The notes: generated by a model not told the origin, from the letters alone. A stretch of DNA of 64,000 nt from Sphingomonas sp. S2M10 (GCF_012650175.1 NZ_JAAILI010000050.1:1-64000), one strand, 5' to 3'; counted from the first letter of the stretch, positions 52,761-61,912 are shown. Translations and numbers: made by a program.

Positions 52761-53252
52761 ATGCCGGCCCCGTCAATCCGCGCGACGCCGCAAGCGTCTC
52801 GATTGCTCTTTCCGGCCCTCGCAGACTTTTACGCCCGCGGGCGCGTGGCCAGCTATGTTCTGGTCCGACTTGCCTTCGGCAGCACGATCATGACCCACGG
52901 CCTGCCGAAGCTGACCGGCAGCGCCCATGGCTCCATGGCCGATCCGATGGCGGGATCGGTCCGCCTGATCGAAAACGTGCTGGGTCTGCCGTTCGCGCCG
53001 CAGCTGGCGTTGTTCGTAGCGCTGCTCGAAACCTTTGGTGGGCTGGCGGTCGCGATCGGCTTCGCGACGCGCCTGTTCGCGCCGATGCTCGCGATCCAGA
53101 TGGCGGCAATCTGCGTTGCACTGGGGCCGACCTATCCATGGATCGATCGGGGTATCGAATATCCGATCATCCTCGGCGTCGTCGCGCTGCTCATTGCCAT
53201 GCACGGGGCGGTCGCCTGGTCGGTCGACACCGGGCTGGGACGGGAACTCTAG
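52761..53252 (+). CDS. DoxX-family membrane protein
   Basis: The product has 163 residues; ATG 52761 follows GAGGAG at 6 bases. Four membrane helices are visible, with the DoxX features VLVRLAFGSTIMTHGLPKLTG, LFVALLETFGGLAVAIGFATRLFA and a final GAVAWSVDTGLGREL. DoxX-like proteins often act with redox enzymes in the membrane; the partner here is not obvious. Probably controlled by the divergent LysR. Confidence 0.85.
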   Translation: MPAPSIRATPQASRLLFPALADFYARGRVASYVLVRLAFGSTIMTHGLPKLTGSAHGSMADPMAGSVRLIENVLGLPFAPQLALFVALLETFGGLAVAIGFATRLFAPMLAIQMAAICVALGPTYPWIDRGIEYPIILGVVALLIAMHGAVAWSVDTGLGREL

Positions 53253-53305
53253 ATACCAGCAGGCCCGCTGCCCTGCTTCAATGCCTCGCCGGCGCCAACG
53301 GCTGG

Positions 53306-55618
53306 CTAGACCAGCTTGTCGAGCGTTAGCGGCAGGTCGCGCACGCGCTTGCCCGTCGCATTGAACACCGCGTTGGCGACAGCCGCCGCCACGCCGGTCG
53401 TGCCGATCTCGCCAATCCCGCGCGCGCCGAGCGGGGTGCGGGGATCGGGGATGTCGGTCCACAGCACGTCGATGTCCGGCACGTCGAGATGCACCGGCAC
53501 GTGATAATCGGCGAGCGAGGTGCTCATGATGCGGCCGGTCCGCTCGTCCAGCAGCGTCTCCTCGGTCAGGGCCATGCCCAGCCCCATGATCATGCCGCCC
53601 TTGAACTGGCTGGTCGCCGTCTTGGCATTCAGGATGCGCCCGCAATCGAACGCGCCGACCAGCCGATCGACACGGATCTCGCCGGTGACGTCGCTGACGC
53701 GCAGTTCGCAGAAGATCGCCGAGGTGCTGTGCATCGAATATTTCAGCACCTCGAGCGGCGCCCCGCTTTCGCCGAGCGCGCTGAGCTCCCGCCGCCCCGC
53801 CCGGCGCAGGATCGAGGCGAAGCTTTCGTGGCGGGCGGGCTCCTCGACACTGCGCAAGCCACCGTCGGCGAACTCGACCTCGCTCGGCTTGAGCCCGGCC
53901 AGCGGCGTGTCGTTGCCCGCCAGCCGCAGGAGCTGCACCGCGAGCTTTCCGCTCGCCGCGCTGATCGCCGCCGCCAGCGATGCGGTCTGAGACGATCCGC
54001 CGGCGAAGCTGGCGAAGGGCAGGCGCGAATCCCCGATCGTCACCGTGACGCGATCGAGCGGCAGGCCCAGCCGGTCGGCGGCATGCTGGCGCTGGACCGT
54101 CGCGGTACCCATGCCCATTTCCTGCGCGGCGCTGGCGACATGGGCGTCGCCGTTCGCGTCGAGGGTGATCCGGGCGGAGGTGCCGGGCATGCGGGTGAAG
54201 GGGAAGGTGCCGGTGGCACAGCCCATGCCGATCCGCCACTCCCCGTCGCGCAGCGTGCCAGGCGTCGCCGCGCGCCGTTCCCAGCCGATTCGCGCCGCAC
54301 CCATGTCATACGCCTCCATCATCGCGCTCTGCGTATGGGGTGCCCCGCTCACCGGATCGCAGGTCGCGGCGTTGCGGCGGCGCAGCGCGATCGGGTCCAT
54401 GCCCAGCGCATGCGCCAGTTCGTCCATCGCGCATTCGATCGCGAAGGTGCCCGGCGTCTCGCCCGGTCCGCGCATGAAGCTGTTCGCCAGCAGGTCCAGT
54501 TCGACATTGTGCTGGACGATATCGAAGCTCTCGCAGGCATAGAGCGAGCGGCCGGTGAGGCTGAACCCTTCGTCGCAGACGCTGTGCCGCGGCTTCACAC
54601 CATATCCATGGTGCAGCAGCGCGGTGAGCTTGCCGTCCGCATCGGCCGCCAGCGCCACGCGCTGCTCGGTCCGCGTGCGGCCACCGATCAGCCGGTGCAT
54701 GCTGGCGCGCGAGAGCGCGACACGCACCGGGCGGCCCGCCAGCTTCGCCGCCGCCACGCCGAGGATCTGGTGATCCCACAGGCCCTTGGCGCCGAACCCG
54801 CCGCCGACATAGGGCGAGCTGACATGGACATCCTCCGCCTTCAGCCCGAAGACCTTGGCGAGCGAGCCGGCGGTGGCGTGGATCATCTGGGTCGCGTCGT
54901 GCACGATCAGCTTGCCGTCCTGCCAGGCGATCGTCGCGGCATGCGGCTCGATCGGATTGTGGCTGTGCCAGGGCGTCGTATACACGCCCTCGACCTTGAC
55001 CGCCGCTTGCGCGAGCTTCTGGCCGGCATTGCCCTTGTCGAGCCGGTTGCGCTCGACGAGGACCGACTCCGGCGTGGTGGCGCTGGCCTTGCCTTCCGCG
55101 AAGCCCGTGCGGGCCGGCGCGGCGTCGTAGCGCACGCGGACCAGGGTGGCGGCATGCTCGGCCTGCTCGCGCGTCTCCGCGAGCACCACCGCGACGACCT
55201 GCCCGTTCCAATGAATCTCGGGATCCTGCAGGATCGGCAGGGTGTGATTGCCCGCCGCCTTGAGGTTGGTGAGCCCGATCGGCGGCGGCACGCCGATCCG
55301 GGGCGCGTTGCGATAGGTCATGACCAGCGCGACGCCGGGCGCCGCTTCCGCGTCCGACACGTCCAGATCGGCGATGCGCCCGCGCGCGATCGTCGAATGG
55401 ACGAAGGCGGCGTAGAGCAGATCCGCCATCGCCACCTCGGCGGCGAACCGTGCCGCGCCGCGCACCTTGTCCGGCCCGTCGATCCGCGACTGCTGCCCGC
55501 CCAGCGCCACGCGCCTGTCAATCAGCGGATCGGGCGTGCCGCCGGGCAGCCAGCTTGCCGGCACCTGGCCGAGAACGGCGCGCACGCTGCCGATAATGGC
55601 GTTCTGCAGCTTGGTCAT
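53306..55618 (-). CDS. paoC: Molybdopterin-binding subunit of aldehyde/xanthine-type hydroxylase (PaoC-like)
   Basis: The product has 770 residues. Typical Mo-hydroxylase elements are present: SRIDGPDKVRGAARFAAEV, GGGFGAKG (near residue 275), MRGPGETPGTFAIE, GMGTATVQRQHAADRLGLP and GARGIGEIGTTG with the catalytic Glu737. The GPG/QxxP pattern fits periplasmic PaoC/YagR-type aldehyde dehydrogenases. Its ATG overlaps the stop of the FAD subunit. Together the three genes form an aldehyde or N-heterocycle oxidoreductase with MCD or Mo cofactor. The PaoD-like insertion chaperone is not seen in the window. Confidence 0.88.
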   Translation of the reverse strand: MTKLQNAIIGSVRAVLGQVPASWLPGGTPDPLIDRRVALGGQQSRIDGPDKVRGAARFAAEVAMADLLYAAFVHSTIARGRIADLDVSDAEAAPGVALVMTYRNAPRIGVPPPIGLTNLKAAGNHTLPILQDPEIHWNGQVVAVVLAETREQAEHAATLVRVRYDAAPARTGFAEGKASATTPESVLVERNRLDKGNAGQKLAQAAVKVEGVYTTPWHSHNPIEPHAATIAWQDGKLIVHDATQMIHATAGSLAKVFGLKAEDVHVSSPYVGGGFGAKGLWDHQILGVAAAKLAGRPVRVALSRASMHRLIGGRTRTEQRVALAADADGKLTALLHHGYGVKPRHSVCDEGFSLTGRSLYACESFDIVQHNVELDLLANSFMRGPGETPGTFAIECAMDELAHALGMDPIALRRRNAATCDPVSGAPHTQSAMMEAYDMGAARIGWERRAATPGTLRDGEWRIGMGCATGTFPFTRMPGTSARITLDANGDAHVASAAQEMGMGTATVQRQHAADRLGLPLDRVTVTIGDSRLPFASFAGGSSQTASLAAAISAASGKLAVQLLRLAGNDTPLAGLKPSEVEFADGGLRSVEEPARHESFASILRRAGRRELSALGESGAPLEVLKYSMHSTSAIFCELRVSDVTGEIRVDRLVGAFDCGRILNAKTATSQFKGGMIMGLGMALTEETLLDERTGRIMSTSLADYHVPVHLDVPDIDVLWTDIPDPRTPLGARGIGEIGTTGVAAAVANAVFNATGKRVRDLPLTLDKLV

Positions 55619-56601
55619 GCGCGCGCTCCTGCGAGGGTGGCCAGCACGGCCACCACCGTGCGTTCGACGAGGCCGATCTTGAAGGCGTTGCCGGACAGCG
55701 GCCGGGCTTCGACCAGTTCCTCGCGGATCGCGGCGAGGAACACGTCGGGGTGCGGCGCGCCGCCGACCAGCGCTGCCTCCGCCCGCCTCGCCCGCCATGG
55801 CTTCGCGGCGACGCCGCCCAGCGCGATCCGGGCTTCGCGGATGCGCCCGTCGGCGAGCGCCAGCCCGCCCGCGACCGAAACCAGCGCAAAGGCATAGCTG
55901 GAGCGATCCCGGACCTTGCGATAGTCCGAATGCATGATCGCGTCGGTCGGCGGCGGCAGTTCGACGGCGGTGATCAGCTCGCCCGGTTGCAGCACGGTCT
56001 CCACCTCCGGCGTGGCACCCGGCAGGACATGGAAGTCCGTCAGCGGCACCGATCGATCGCCGCTGGGCCCGGAGAGATGGACGACGGCATCCAGCATCAC
56101 GAGCGCGACGCACATGTCGGAAGGATGGGTGGCGACGCACTGGTCCGAGGCGCCGAGGATCACATGATAGCGGTTGAACCCCTCGCGCGCGTCGCAGCCG
56201 GCGCCGGGCCGGCGCTTGTTGCAGCGCGCGCCGTCGACGTCGTAGAAATACATGCAGCGCGTCCGCTGGAGGATATTGCCCCCGACGGTCGCCATGTTGC
56301 GGATCTGCGCCGATGCGCCGGCGAGCAGCGCGCGGGCGAGCACCGGATAGCGGCGGCGCACGAGCGGATGCGCGGCAAGCGCGGCGTTGCTTACCGACGC
56401 GTCGATGCGCAGCCCGCCGCCCTCGCTCTCCCGGATCGCCCCGTCCAGGCGGCTGACATCGACCAGTTCGCTCGCCTGTTCGACATTCTGGCGCAGCAGA
56501 TCGACCAGATTGGTGCCGCCGCCCAGGCAGCGCGCCCCCTTTGCGACCTGCGCCAGCGCTTCCGCCCGATCTCCGGCGCGGACATAATGCAGCGGCGTCA
56601 T
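55615..56601 (-). CDS. paoB: FAD-binding subunit with extra Fe-S cysteines (PaoB-like)
   Basis: The product has 328 residues with an ATGA-style overlap to paoC and paoA. The FAD-domain motif LGGGTNLVDLLRQNVEQASELVDVSRL (residues 26-52) and the NMATVGGNILQRTRC loop are complete. The insert RCMYFYDVDGARCNKRRPGAGC carries Cys116, Cys127 and Cys136, matching the PaoB-type insert that binds a [4Fe-4S] cluster. That supports the PaoABC rather than the plain xanthine dehydrogenase lineage. Confidence 0.87.
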   Translation of the reverse strand: MTPLHYVRAGDRAEALAQVAKGARCLGGGTNLVDLLRQNVEQASELVDVSRLDGAIRESEGGGLRIDASVSNAALAAHPLVRRRYPVLARALLAGASAQIRNMATVGGNILQRTRCMYFYDVDGARCNKRRPGAGCDAREGFNRYHVILGASDQCVATHPSDMCVALVMLDAVVHLSGPSGDRSVPLTDFHVLPGATPEVETVLQPGELITAVELPPPTDAIMHSDYRKVRDRSSYAFALVSVAGGLALADGRIREARIALGGVAAKPWRARRAEAALVGGAPHPDVFLAAIREELVEARPLSGNAFKIGLVERTVVAVLATLAGARA

Positions 56602-57107
56602 GCCGCGGTCTCCGCCAGCATCACCTCGATCGCCTCGACGATCCCGTTATGCGCGCCGCACCGGCAGAGATTGCCGCTCATCCGCTCGCGGATTTCCGCC
56701 CGCGTCACCGTTGCCGGCCCCGCTGCGATATCCGGGGTGACGTAGCTCGGATCGCCCCGCCGCAGTTCCTCGGCCAAGGCGATCGCCGAGCAGATCTGCC
56801 CCGGCGTGCAATAGCCGCACTGGAGGCCGTCCTGCTCGACAAAGGCCTGCTGCAGCACATGCAGCCCGCCAGCCTCACCAGCAAGGCCCTCGATCGTGCG
56901 GACCGCACGCCCATCCGCCTGCACGGCGAGCGTGAGGCAGGACAGGACGCGGTTGCCGTCGAGAAGCACCGTGCAGGCGCCGCAGGCACCCTGGTCGCAT
57001 CCCTTCTTGGTGCCGGTAAGATGGAGATGCTCGCGCAACAGGTCGAGCAACGAGACCCGGGCGTCCTCGGGCGGGGGAACCTCGATATCGTTGACGCGTA
57101 TCGACAT
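56598..57107 (-). CDS. paoA: [2Fe-2S] subunit of aldehyde oxidoreductase (PaoA-like)
   Basis: The product has 169 residues from ATG 57107. Both cluster motifs are complete: GCDQGACGACTVLLDGNRVLSC (Cys37, 42, 45, 57) and CGYC...CRC (Cys97, 100, 148, 150). Unlike E. coli PaoA it has no Tat signal in the chosen start, so it may be cytosolic or an upstream start may be used. It is the first gene of the three-gene operon and lies 75 bases downstream of the MarR stop. Confidence 0.88.
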   Translation of the reverse strand: MSIRVNDIEVPPPEDARVSLLDLLREHLHLTGTKKGCDQGACGACTVLLDGNRVLSCLTLAVQADGRAVRTIEGLAGEAGGLHVLQQAFVEQDGLQCGYCTPGQICSAIALAEELRRGDPSYVTPDIAAGPATVTRAEIRERMSGNLCRCGAHNGIVEAIEVMLAETAA

Positions 57108-57181
57108 CACCTCGCTCCATCCGCTGGCGCGACACCGCCCGAGCAGCATCTTCCCGGAAGATACAACGAATCTCGGACTAT

Positions 57182-57613
57182 TCAACCATCGTTGTAGGCG
57201 ATCTTCGTGATCATCGCGATGAACCGATCCCGCTCGTCGGGCGACAGGCGCGACAGCATCAGCAGATTCATCTGCCGATAGGCCTCGACCAGGCCTCGCG
57301 CACTGGCAGCGCCGGCGTCGGACAGCGTGAGCGCCACCGCGCGGCGATCGGCCTCGATGCGCGCGCGCTTCAGGAGCCCGCGCTTCACGAGCCGGTCGGT
57401 GGCCGAGGACAAGGTGGTGGTGGGCACGCCAAGGAAGCGCGCGACGTCGGTCGGGCCGCAACCTTCATGCTCCGCGATGTAGAGCAGGACCGCCTTGTCC
57501 AGCTCGGCAAGCGGCCGCTCGGAACGGCGCGCGTCGGCCAGCTTGTATCGGCGCGAGAAGGTTTCGAACGCTGCGCCGAGCGCGGCAAGCTGGTCTTCGG
57601 TCGGATCACGCAT
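57182..57613 (-). CDS. MarR-family transcriptional regulator
   Basis: The product has 143 residues from ATG 57613. The winged helix is recognisable: LDKAVLLYIAEHEGCGPTDVARFLGVPTTTLSSATDRLVKRGLLKRARIEADRRAVALTLS. It sits just upstream of the pao operon on the same strand, and probably senses an aldehyde, aromatic or oxidant and represses the operon (inference from position). Confidence 0.86.
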   Translation of the reverse strand: MRDPTEDQLAALGAAFETFSRRYKLADARRSERPLAELDKAVLLYIAEHEGCGPTDVARFLGVPTTTLSSATDRLVKRGLLKRARIEADRRAVALTLSDAGAASARGLVEAYRQMNLLMLSRLSPDERDRFIAMITKIAYNDG

Positions 57614-57665
57614 CCGCCCCGCATATCGCGTGCCGGCTGCGCTTGGCCAGTGGCGGTCGCGACGA

Positions 57666-58601
57666 TCAGCCGAGATACCGCCAGTCTGTTGCCGCCGCCT
57701 TGAGACCATCCAGCACGGAGCGAACCCGCAAGGGGGTATGGCGCCGCTCCAGCCGAACGGCGTGGATCGGCGTCTCCGGAACGCGCCACGCGCGCAGAAG
57801 CTCGACCACCCGCCCGTCGCGCAACGGCCCCAGGCCGACCCAGGCCGGTAGCCAGGCGAGCCCGAGGCCCTGGCGCATCATTGACCAGATCGCGCCCAGA
57901 TCCTCCACCACGACGCGCGGGCGCGGCAGGTGTCGAACCACGTCGCCGCGATCCGGATCGGCGAATTGCCACGCCATCACCCGCCCCGAGCCGGGATCGC
58001 GAAAGCCGATCTGGTGGTGCGCGTCGAGATCGGCCGGCGATTGCGGCGTGCCCATGATCTCCACATAGCGCGGCGTCGCGCACAGCACCCAGGGGAAGCT
58101 GCCCAGCGGCGTCGAAACGACATTGGCATAGCCGGCAAGCGCGCCGAACCGGATGGCGATGTCGATCCCCTCGGCCGCGAGATCGAGCGTGCCGTCATCG
58201 ATCTTGAGTTCGAGCTCGATGTCCGCATTCGCGCGAAGGATGGCGGGCACCTGCCGCGCCAGCCTGGCGCGAAGGAAGGGCGCCGGCGCGCTCAGCCGGA
58301 TGCGCCCGCCCGACCCGCTGGCCCGCGCATGGTCGAGAATGGCCTCCAGCCTTTCCGCCTCACGAAGCAGGTCGCGCGTTCCGTCCAGCAGCCGTTCACC
58401 CTCGGGCGTCAGCGAGATTGCATGCGTGGTGCGATGGAGCAGGCGCACGCCGTTCGCCTTCTCGAAGCGCGCGACGGCCTTGGACACTGCCGAGGTCGTC
58501 GTCCCCGCACGCCGCGCCGCCTCCGCGAACGATCCGGCATCCACCACCCGCGCGAAATGCAGCAGGTTCAACAGACGCTGAACATTGGCTGGTGTGGACA
58601 T
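57666..58601 (-). CDS. LysR-family transcriptional regulator
   Basis: The product has 311 residues. The HTH is LLHFARVVDAGSFAEAARRAGTTTSAVSKAVARFEK, followed by RLLHRTTHAISLTPEG, and the effector domain contains the ADIELELKIDDGTLDLAAEGIDIAIRFG pattern of the CrgA/DsdC-type branch. It is divergent from the DUF1330-like gene (90 bases between starts). Confidence 0.88.
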   Translation of the reverse strand: MSTPANVQRLLNLLHFARVVDAGSFAEAARRAGTTTSAVSKAVARFEKANGVRLLHRTTHAISLTPEGERLLDGTRDLLREAERLEAILDHARASGSGGRIRLSAPAPFLRARLARQVPAILRANADIELELKIDDGTLDLAAEGIDIAIRFGALAGYANVVSTPLGSFPWVLCATPRYVEIMGTPQSPADLDAHHQIGFRDPGSGRVMAWQFADPDRGDVVRHLPRPRVVVEDLGAIWSMMRQGLGLAWLPAWVGLGPLRDGRVVELLRAWRVPETPIHAVRLERRHTPLRVRSVLDGLKAAATDWRYLG

Positions 58602-58691
58602 GATGGCAACTCAATCCTGCTCCCAGCATCTCTACACGCGCCGTTCGCAGATCGCGATACTTGTCGCATCGAAATGTGGAGGTGCACTGGA

Positions 58692-59105
58692 ATGCAAGCA
58701 AACGAGCTCGACGACGTGGCGTTGGACGCGGCCGCGCAGGCTATTGGCCAAGGTCCCGTGGTAATGGTGAATCTCGTGCGATTCCGCGAAACTCCCGCTT
58801 ATCCGGACGGATTTGCCGAGGAAAAGCCGGATTCGCGCAGCGGCTATTACGAAGGATATGTCGGCGGCTTCTACGCAGCGTGCGAAGCCGCCGGCGTGAC
58901 GCCGCAGCTGCTTTATGCGGGCCAGCGGGTCCACAGCCTGCTGGCCGGACCGGACGATCATTGGGACGACATCGTCATCGTCCGCTACGACAGTTTCGCC
59001 GACCTCCGCGCGGTCCTCGACAGCGAGGTGTACGCCCGCCGGGCCAAGCCGCATCGCTTCGCGGCAATCGCCGACTGGCGCTTCATAGCGACACGGGCAC
59101 GTTGA
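58692..59105 (+). CDS. DUF1330-like dimeric alpha/beta-barrel protein
   Basis: The product has 137 residues; ATG 58692 has GGAGG about 9 bases upstream. The fold pattern 'GPVVMVNLVRFRE', then YYEGYVGGFYAACEAAGVTPQLLYAGQRVH, and WDDIVIVRYDSFADLRAVLDSEVY..RAKPHRFAAIADWR matches DUF1330/EthD-like ferredoxin-fold proteins. The function is unknown; members may act on small molecules. The divergent LysR is its likely regulator. Confidence 0.78.
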   Translation: MQANELDDVALDAAAQAIGQGPVVMVNLVRFRETPAYPDGFAEEKPDSRSGYYEGYVGGFYAACEAAGVTPQLLYAGQRVHSLLAGPDDHWDDIVIVRYDSFADLRAVLDSEVYARRAKPHRFAAIADWRFIATRAR

Positions 59106-59319
59106 TGCGACTGCATGGACATGGAGGCAACGGAAACATGACAGGCGGCCATGCCCGGAAGATCGGTGCAGTACGCCGCTGGGTGCTGATTTGAACGGGA
59201 TGGTGCCCCACAGGGGGCGGGGAAACTAAGCACTCAGATCCCTGGAAAATTTCGATCAGTCGCCGGTGATAGAGATGGACGAGGTCATAATCACGCTGTT
59301 TTGAAACTCCAGCCGGCGC
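59106..59319. other. Gene-free flank of the toxin-immunity module
   Basis: I see no gene in these 214 bases. They contain GATGGTGCC (59199-59207), which also occurs at the 3' end of the tRNA-Thr gene on the far side of the module. Confidence 0.35.
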
Positions 59320-59631
59320 TCAATCCCTCGCGTCGCGCAGCGCTTCCAACTCAGCCAGTTTGACGGCATCGTCAGCTGCCAGGGCCTCTTCAAGATACAA
59401 GCTGTGGGCGAGGTTGCGCACCACCTCCTGCGCTTCGCCACTGTATCCCTCCGCTATAATCGGAAACGCATCCACCAGCTCGCGAAGAAATCCTTTGTCC
59501 ATCTCTTCGAGATGGCTGGCGAGAGATTCAGTCATCTTCACGGCAGTGTCGAGATTGAGTTCCTCCTCGTCGGTCAGCGTCAGGAATACATAATACTCCG
59601 CGATCAAGCTCGCGATCTGCATAGCAATCAT
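59320..59631 (-). CDS. Putative immunity protein to the adjacent Tox-REase-5-like toxin
   Basis: This is a 103-residue, acidic, helical protein (MIAMQIASLIAEYYVFLTLTD..., ...EEMDKGFLRELVDAFPIIAEGY..., ...AADDAVKLAELEALRDARD). Its ATG overlaps the toxin stop as ATGA, the usual layout of polymorphic toxin-immunity pairs. I do not recognise the family. The role rests on the position, the acidic charge against a basic toxin, and the size. Confidence 0.6.
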   Translation of the reverse strand: MIAMQIASLIAEYYVFLTLTDEEELNLDTAVKMTESLASHLEEMDKGFLRELVDAFPIIAEGYSGEAQEVVRNLAHSLYLEEALAADDAVKLAELEALRDARD

Positions 59632-60206
59632 GGCCTGACTACCCTCACATGAATATTGGTGACTTTCATCTTTTTGAACAACTTCAGCGCCTTGGCTTTC
59701 TGAGCAGGCGTAGGAACCTCCCACGTACCGATCAGGCGATGTTCTGCCAGCTCCTCCGATTGTCGCAAGAGCTGGGCTCGGGCGTGGGGAGCATCGACCA
59801 CCTTCCATTTCCGGTCGATCATGTAATCGCCCTGAATGCCGTCGAACTTGACTGGCCGCTTCGAACCATCCGCCATCGTTCGCATCAACGTCGGTGCCCA
59901 ACCGGGCTGGGCACCCGTCGCAGCGTCGTTGTAAGCCCTCCAGGGCTTTTGCGACTTGGTCGTCTCCTTTACCCAACCGATCTGCGGCGGATCAAAGGTC
60001 GTGCGCGGCCTCGCCATGCGAAGTCGGCGCAATGTGGCCGCCTTCGAGAGCGCCGCCCCCGGTGCCGCCGCCAGCGCAACGTTCCCGGCGACTGTCCCCG
60101 TGACACGACCGATATCCCGAGCGGACGCGTTGGCTACGGCGCTTGCCGCACGCGAAGCCTGGATACGGGCGGGCGTATCCTCGGCAGCGATCGCAGCATC
60201 GATCAT
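59628..60206 (-). CDS. Tox-REase-5-like nuclease toxin, N-terminally truncated
   Basis: The product has 192 residues. The C-terminal ~75 residues (RPVKFDGIQGDYMIDRKWKV, then HARAQLLRQSEELAEHRLIGTWEVPTPAQ) resemble restriction-endonuclease-fold toxin 5; candidate catalytic residues are Asp122, Asp131, Lys133 and Glu163. The N-terminus is an Ala/Gly-rich hydrophobic helix, typical of the middle of a longer polymorphic toxin. The frame continues 15 codons upstream as coding-like sequence until a TAG at 60252-60254, but offers no start codon and only a weak RBS, so the trafficking domain seems to have been lost. Confidence 0.62.
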   Translation of the reverse strand: MIDAAIAAEDTPARIQASRAASAVANASARDIGRVTGTVAGNVALAAAPGAALSKAATLRRLRMARPRTTFDPPQIGWVKETTKSQKPWRAYNDAATGAQPGWAPTLMRTMADGSKRPVKFDGIQGDYMIDRKWKVVDAPHARAQLLRQSEELAEHRLIGTWEVPTPAQKAKALKLFKKMKVTNIHVRVVRP

Positions 60207-60352
60207 ACCTGCGATAGCGCGACCGGCCGTGCCGCCCCGCCCTATCGGGGCCTAAAGAACATATAGGGAACATTCAGGAAAAGTCAAGCCTGAGGCATGA
60301 CAAGCCCGCGCGCTGGTGCCGCCCGTGTTTTCTATGAGGTGGGATTTCACGA

Positions 60353-60428
60353 TGGTGCCGCTTACAGGACTCGAACCTGTGACCCCCGCATTACGAATGC
60401 GATGCTCTACCAGCTGAGCTAAAGCGGC
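60353..60428 (-). tRNA. tRNA-Thr (anticodon CGT)
   Basis: A 76-base cloverleaf including encoded CCA. Acceptor GCCGCTT pairs with AAGCGGC, the D arm is GCTC-AGCTGGTA-GAGC, the anticodon arm TCGCA-TTCGTAA-TGCGG carries CGT (reads ACG, Thr), and the T arm is ACAGG-TTCGAGT-CCTGT. Discriminator base A. It borders the toxin module on its 3' side. Confidence 0.95.
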
Positions 60429-60640
60429 GCCCGGTGCCGGGCGCTGGCGTGCCCGGAGGAAGGCGCGCTTACCAGCCGTTCCCGGCGCATGCAAGCGCCT
60501 CCTTTCCCCAGCGCCAATTTTCTCGCCTCCGGAGATTCCCTCGGCTTTTCCGGTGCGGCTTTTTACGCGGCATTTACCATGGACGCTGCACAAGGCCCCG
60601 GATCAGCGTTTCGGGCCCTTGCCCGCAGTGGAGCATCCGC

Positions 60641-61912
60641 ATGAACATGGCTCGCGGCATCAATCGTCCGGCAGAACCCGAGCCCGCGCCCACGCCCGAC
60701 GAGGCGATCGACGAACGCCCGGTCGCGATCGGCGGCGACGAACGCCGCATGCAGGTGCGCGCCTATAACCACTGGGTGTCGCTGCTGCGCGGCCGCGCCT
60801 TCCCCGCGATCCACGACCTCGATCCCGAGAACATCGCCGATTTCGGCCCGAACAGCGTGCTGCTCGATTTCACCGCGGGGATCGAAAATCCCGCCATCCG
60901 CTATCTCGGCGCCGCGCTGCGCGAAGAATGCGGCATCGACGGCCCGATCGCACAGGTTGGCGAAGTGCCGAGCCGCTCGCTGCTCTCGCGCCTGACCGAC
61001 CATTATCTCCAGATCATCGCCAACCGCGCGCCGATCGGGTTCGAGGCCGAGTTCGTCGGCCAACGCGGGCACCAGATGTTCTACCGCGGCATCCTGATGC
61101 CGTTTGCCTCCGATGCAGAAACGATCGGCTTCATCTACGGCGTGATCAACTGGAAGGAAGTGGTCGACGCCGATACCCAGGCGCGGCTGGATGCCGAGAT
61201 CGAGGCTTCGCGCCGTGCGGTCCCCCATCCAGCCCCGACCCAGTCCGTTTGGGCCGACGGACCCAGCGCCGGCTTCGATCCGCCCGCTACGGCAGCCGGA
61301 ATGGCGCATAGCGAGGTCGCCTCGCCGCTCGCCGACCAGTTGATGCTCGCGCGCGAATCGGCCGCAGCGGTCCGCGCATCAGAGCTGCGGGGCCGCGTTG
61401 CCCTGTATCGCGCGCTGGATCGCGCCTATGGCTTTGCGCTGGCCGCGGAGAAGGAAGCGGACGGCTATGCCCTGTTGCTGGCCGAGGCCGGGATCGCGGC
61501 GCAGGCCCGCGCACCGATGACGCCGGTGGTCAAGCTTGTCTTCGGGCCGGACTATGACAAGACCCGCCTCGCCGAATACGCCGCCGTGCTGACCCATGCC
61601 AGGCGGCTGGCGATCCCCGCGGGCGGGCTGGATGCCTTTCTGGAAATCACGCCCGGGGGCGTGAAAGGTGTGGTGCACGCCGAGCGCGAACTGCGCGCTT
61701 CGCTGGTCGGGGAGCGCCGCCCCGCCGCGCTGGCGCGCGCCGCCGAGGCACTGCGCGCGCGCCCGCCGCTGGCGCGGGTTGCGATCCCGGCGGGCGAGTC
61801 GGAGTTTGTGCTGCTGCTTGCGCGCGCGGGCGAGCACGGCCTGGAGATCATCGCCAAGCTGGAAGACGATGCGCAGCTGACGGATCGGGCGGTACGCCGC
61901 GCGGCGGCCTGA
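60641..61912 (+). CDS. PAS-domain protein next to NAD-glutamate dehydrogenase
   Basis: The product has 423 residues from ATG 60641 (MNMARGINRPAEPEPA). Residues ~35-180 resemble the sphingomonad/rhizobial PAS_5-type domain (YNHWVSLLRGRAFPAIHDLDPENIADFGPNSVLLDF; GHQMFYRGILMPFASDAETIGFIYGVINW). The rest is helical, with RESAAAVRASELRGRVALYRALDRAYGF. The upstream region (60429-60640) holds the tRNA flank and no clear promoter motif. The role is unknown. Confidence 0.68.
   Translation: MNMARGINRPAEPEPAPTPDEAIDERPVAIGGDERRMQVRAYNHWVSLLRGRAFPAIHDLDPENIADFGPNSVLLDFTAGIENPAIRYLGAALREECGIDGPIAQVGEVPSRSLLSRLTDHYLQIIANRAPIGFEAEFVGQRGHQMFYRGILMPFASDAETIGFIYGVINWKEVVDADTQARLDAEIEASRRAVPHPAPTQSVWADGPSAGFDPPATAAGMAHSEVASPLADQLMLARESAAAVRASELRGRVALYRALDRAYGFALAAEKEADGYALLLAEAGIAAQARAPMTPVVKLVFGPDYDKTRLAEYAAVLTHARRLAIPAGGLDAFLEITPGGVKGVVHAERELRASLVGERRPAALARAAEALRARPPLARVAIPAGESEFVLLLARAGEHGLEIIAKLEDDAQLTDRAVRRAAA

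Noticed and set aside
53489..55897. Long plus-strand frame antisense to paoC.
   Set aside because: The minus-strand Mo-hydroxylase has all catalytic motifs; the plus frame is Arg/His-rich with no domain pattern.
59649..60266. Plus-strand 205-codon frame over the toxin gene.
   Set aside because: Antisense to the toxin, which has ATGA coupling with its immunity gene; no motif seen.
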